A stretch of 64,000 nucleotides of DNA from JBBQUN01 sp963698395 (GTDB lineage Bacteria > Actinomycetota > Acidimicrobiia > Acidimicrobiales > SZUA-35): positions 248,001 to 312,000 of the forward strand of contig CAVOQQ010000008.1 of assembly GCA_963698395.1 (NCBI GenBank), written 5' to 3'. Shown in pieces: positions 63,302 through 64,000 of the stretch. The translations under genes were made by a program, and so were the position numbers. Below the pieces are notes generated by a model. The model worked only from the letters and a program-made list of their open reading frames with translations, ran no database searches and had not been told where the DNA came from. The first letter of the stretch is position 1; each line of letters begins with the position of its first letter.

Positions 63302-64000
63302 CGGATCTTCCATTCGTTGGCGTGTCGACGGGCGGTGAGCTCGCTGACTCGGTGAGGTCCGTCGCTGCCCACCGCGACCTCGATCGGCACCGGACACGAC
63401 AGCGACAGGTGCTCACACGACGCCACGAGATGGATCGGGATCGAGCGGTAGAGGAAGCGATGGGTCACGGTTCCCCATTCCTCGGGTACGTGGGGATCGA
63501 TCTGGAGCACGCCACCGGTGGGGACCACACCCAGGAAGCCCTGGGAATAGGCCTGGTAGACGCCGCCCATCGTGGCGAGGTGCAGCCCGCCGGCGGTCGT
63601 TTTGCTCAGGTCGTCGAGATCCATGCCGAGTGCGATGTCGAACCAGTGCCGGGCCTCGTCGAGCCGACCGGCCCTCGCCAGCAACGAGGCGGTGATCGCC
63701 GGTGACAGGGAGCTGCCGTGTGCCGTTCTCGGCAAGTAGAAGTCGAGGTCGTGCTCGAAGGACGAGGCCAGTTCGCCCGGAACGAGATGGTGCAGCATCA
63801 GCACGTCGGGCTGTTTGATGATCTGCACGTCGTTGATGCGCTCGTGGCCCAGAAGGGCGTCGGCGGCAAGCGGCGGGCGGCCCAGACCGCTCATCGTGAT
63901 CGGGTCGAGGGCGAAGAACCCGTCGAACTGCTCGTGCACACCGGTGCTGCGGTCGAAGCCGTCGACCAGCCGATCGGCGGTTGCTCGCCACGACCGGCAT
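63298..64000 (-). CDS. Glycoside hydrolase family 65 phosphorylase, C-terminal part
   Basis: 233 codons of a frame that runs off the right edge. QIIKQPDVLMLHHLVPGE, DFYLPRTAHGSSLSPAITAS and HLATMGGVYQAYSQGFLGV match the C-terminal half of GH65 maltose, trehalose or kojibiose phosphorylases. The catalytic Glu lies outside. With the debranching-type glucosidase and GT4 gene it points to alpha-glucan or disaccharide turnover. Confidence 0.88.
   Translation of the reverse strand, partial: CRSWRATADRLVDGFDRSTGVHEQFDGFFALDPITMSGLGRPPLAADALLGHERINDVQIIKQPDVLMLHHLVPGELASSFEHDLDFYLPRTAHGSSLSPAITASLLARAGRLDEARHWFDIALGMDLDDLSKTTAGGLHLATMGGVYQAYSQGFLGVVPTGGVLQIDPHVPEEWGTVTHRFLYRSIPIHLVASCEHLSLSCPVPIEVAVGSDGPHRVSELTARRHANEWKIR

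Overview
The window is GC-rich bacterial DNA that reads as a chromosome segment of an actinobacterium, most likely class Acidimicrobiia. This is inferred from the order rne/rng-rplU-rpmA-...-obgE-proB, the class II DAHP synthase, the nadD / LytR_C / rsfS run and the frequent GTG starts; no database search was made. Several genes have a TANNNT hexamer 6-9 bases before the start codon, which suggests leaderless mRNAs.

Layout. (1) 1-8.4 kb: a housekeeping run with an RNase E/G, ribosomal proteins L21 and L27, ObgE and ProB, interrupted by a three-gene TadE/TadE/Tad pilus-type operon. (2) 8.6-19.2 kb: PspA, MurJ, a CbxX-type AAA ATPase, a MoxR/CoxE-like pair, an ECF sigma factor with an RskA-like anti-sigma, class II DAHP synthase and a SigB-type sigma factor. 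(3) 19.5-22.7 kb: nadD, a LytR_C-domain gene, rsfS and a methyltransferase, all broken by many small indels; a poorly polished sequence patch is the simplest explanation. (4) leuS and tRNA-Ala(GGC).

(5) 25.87-32.91 kb: a compact 7-kb integrative element inserted in the 3' end of tRNA-Ala. It has 47-bp att repeats, matching arm-type repeats at both ends, an excisionase-like gene, a HigBA-type module with a frameshifted toxin, small cargo genes and a tyrosine integrase. (6) 33-37.7 kb: a two-gene membrane operon with a GntR/YtrA regulator, a VapBC-type module, and a decayed second copy of the element's integrase and HigBA genes in the order expected for the circular form.

(7) 37.8-64 kb: after an acyl-CoA dehydrogenase and TrmO comes a long stress and energy locus. 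It holds a UspA protein, DnaK, a CbpA-type DnaJ, CbpM, ClpB, a frameshifted Mg-type P-ATPase, a Usp-DUF4404 fusion, a complete V/A-type ATPase operon (H-C-I-K-F-E-A-B-D) that ends in a translationally coupled UspA gene, a GT4 glycosyltransferase, a glycogen-debranching-type glucosidase, a zinc-ribbon protein, another UspA protein and a GH65 glycoside phosphorylase. The recurrence of Usp genes suggests one programme for energy limitation: protein rescue, ion pumping and use of stored glycan. This is an inference and the best candidate here for an undescribed functional system.
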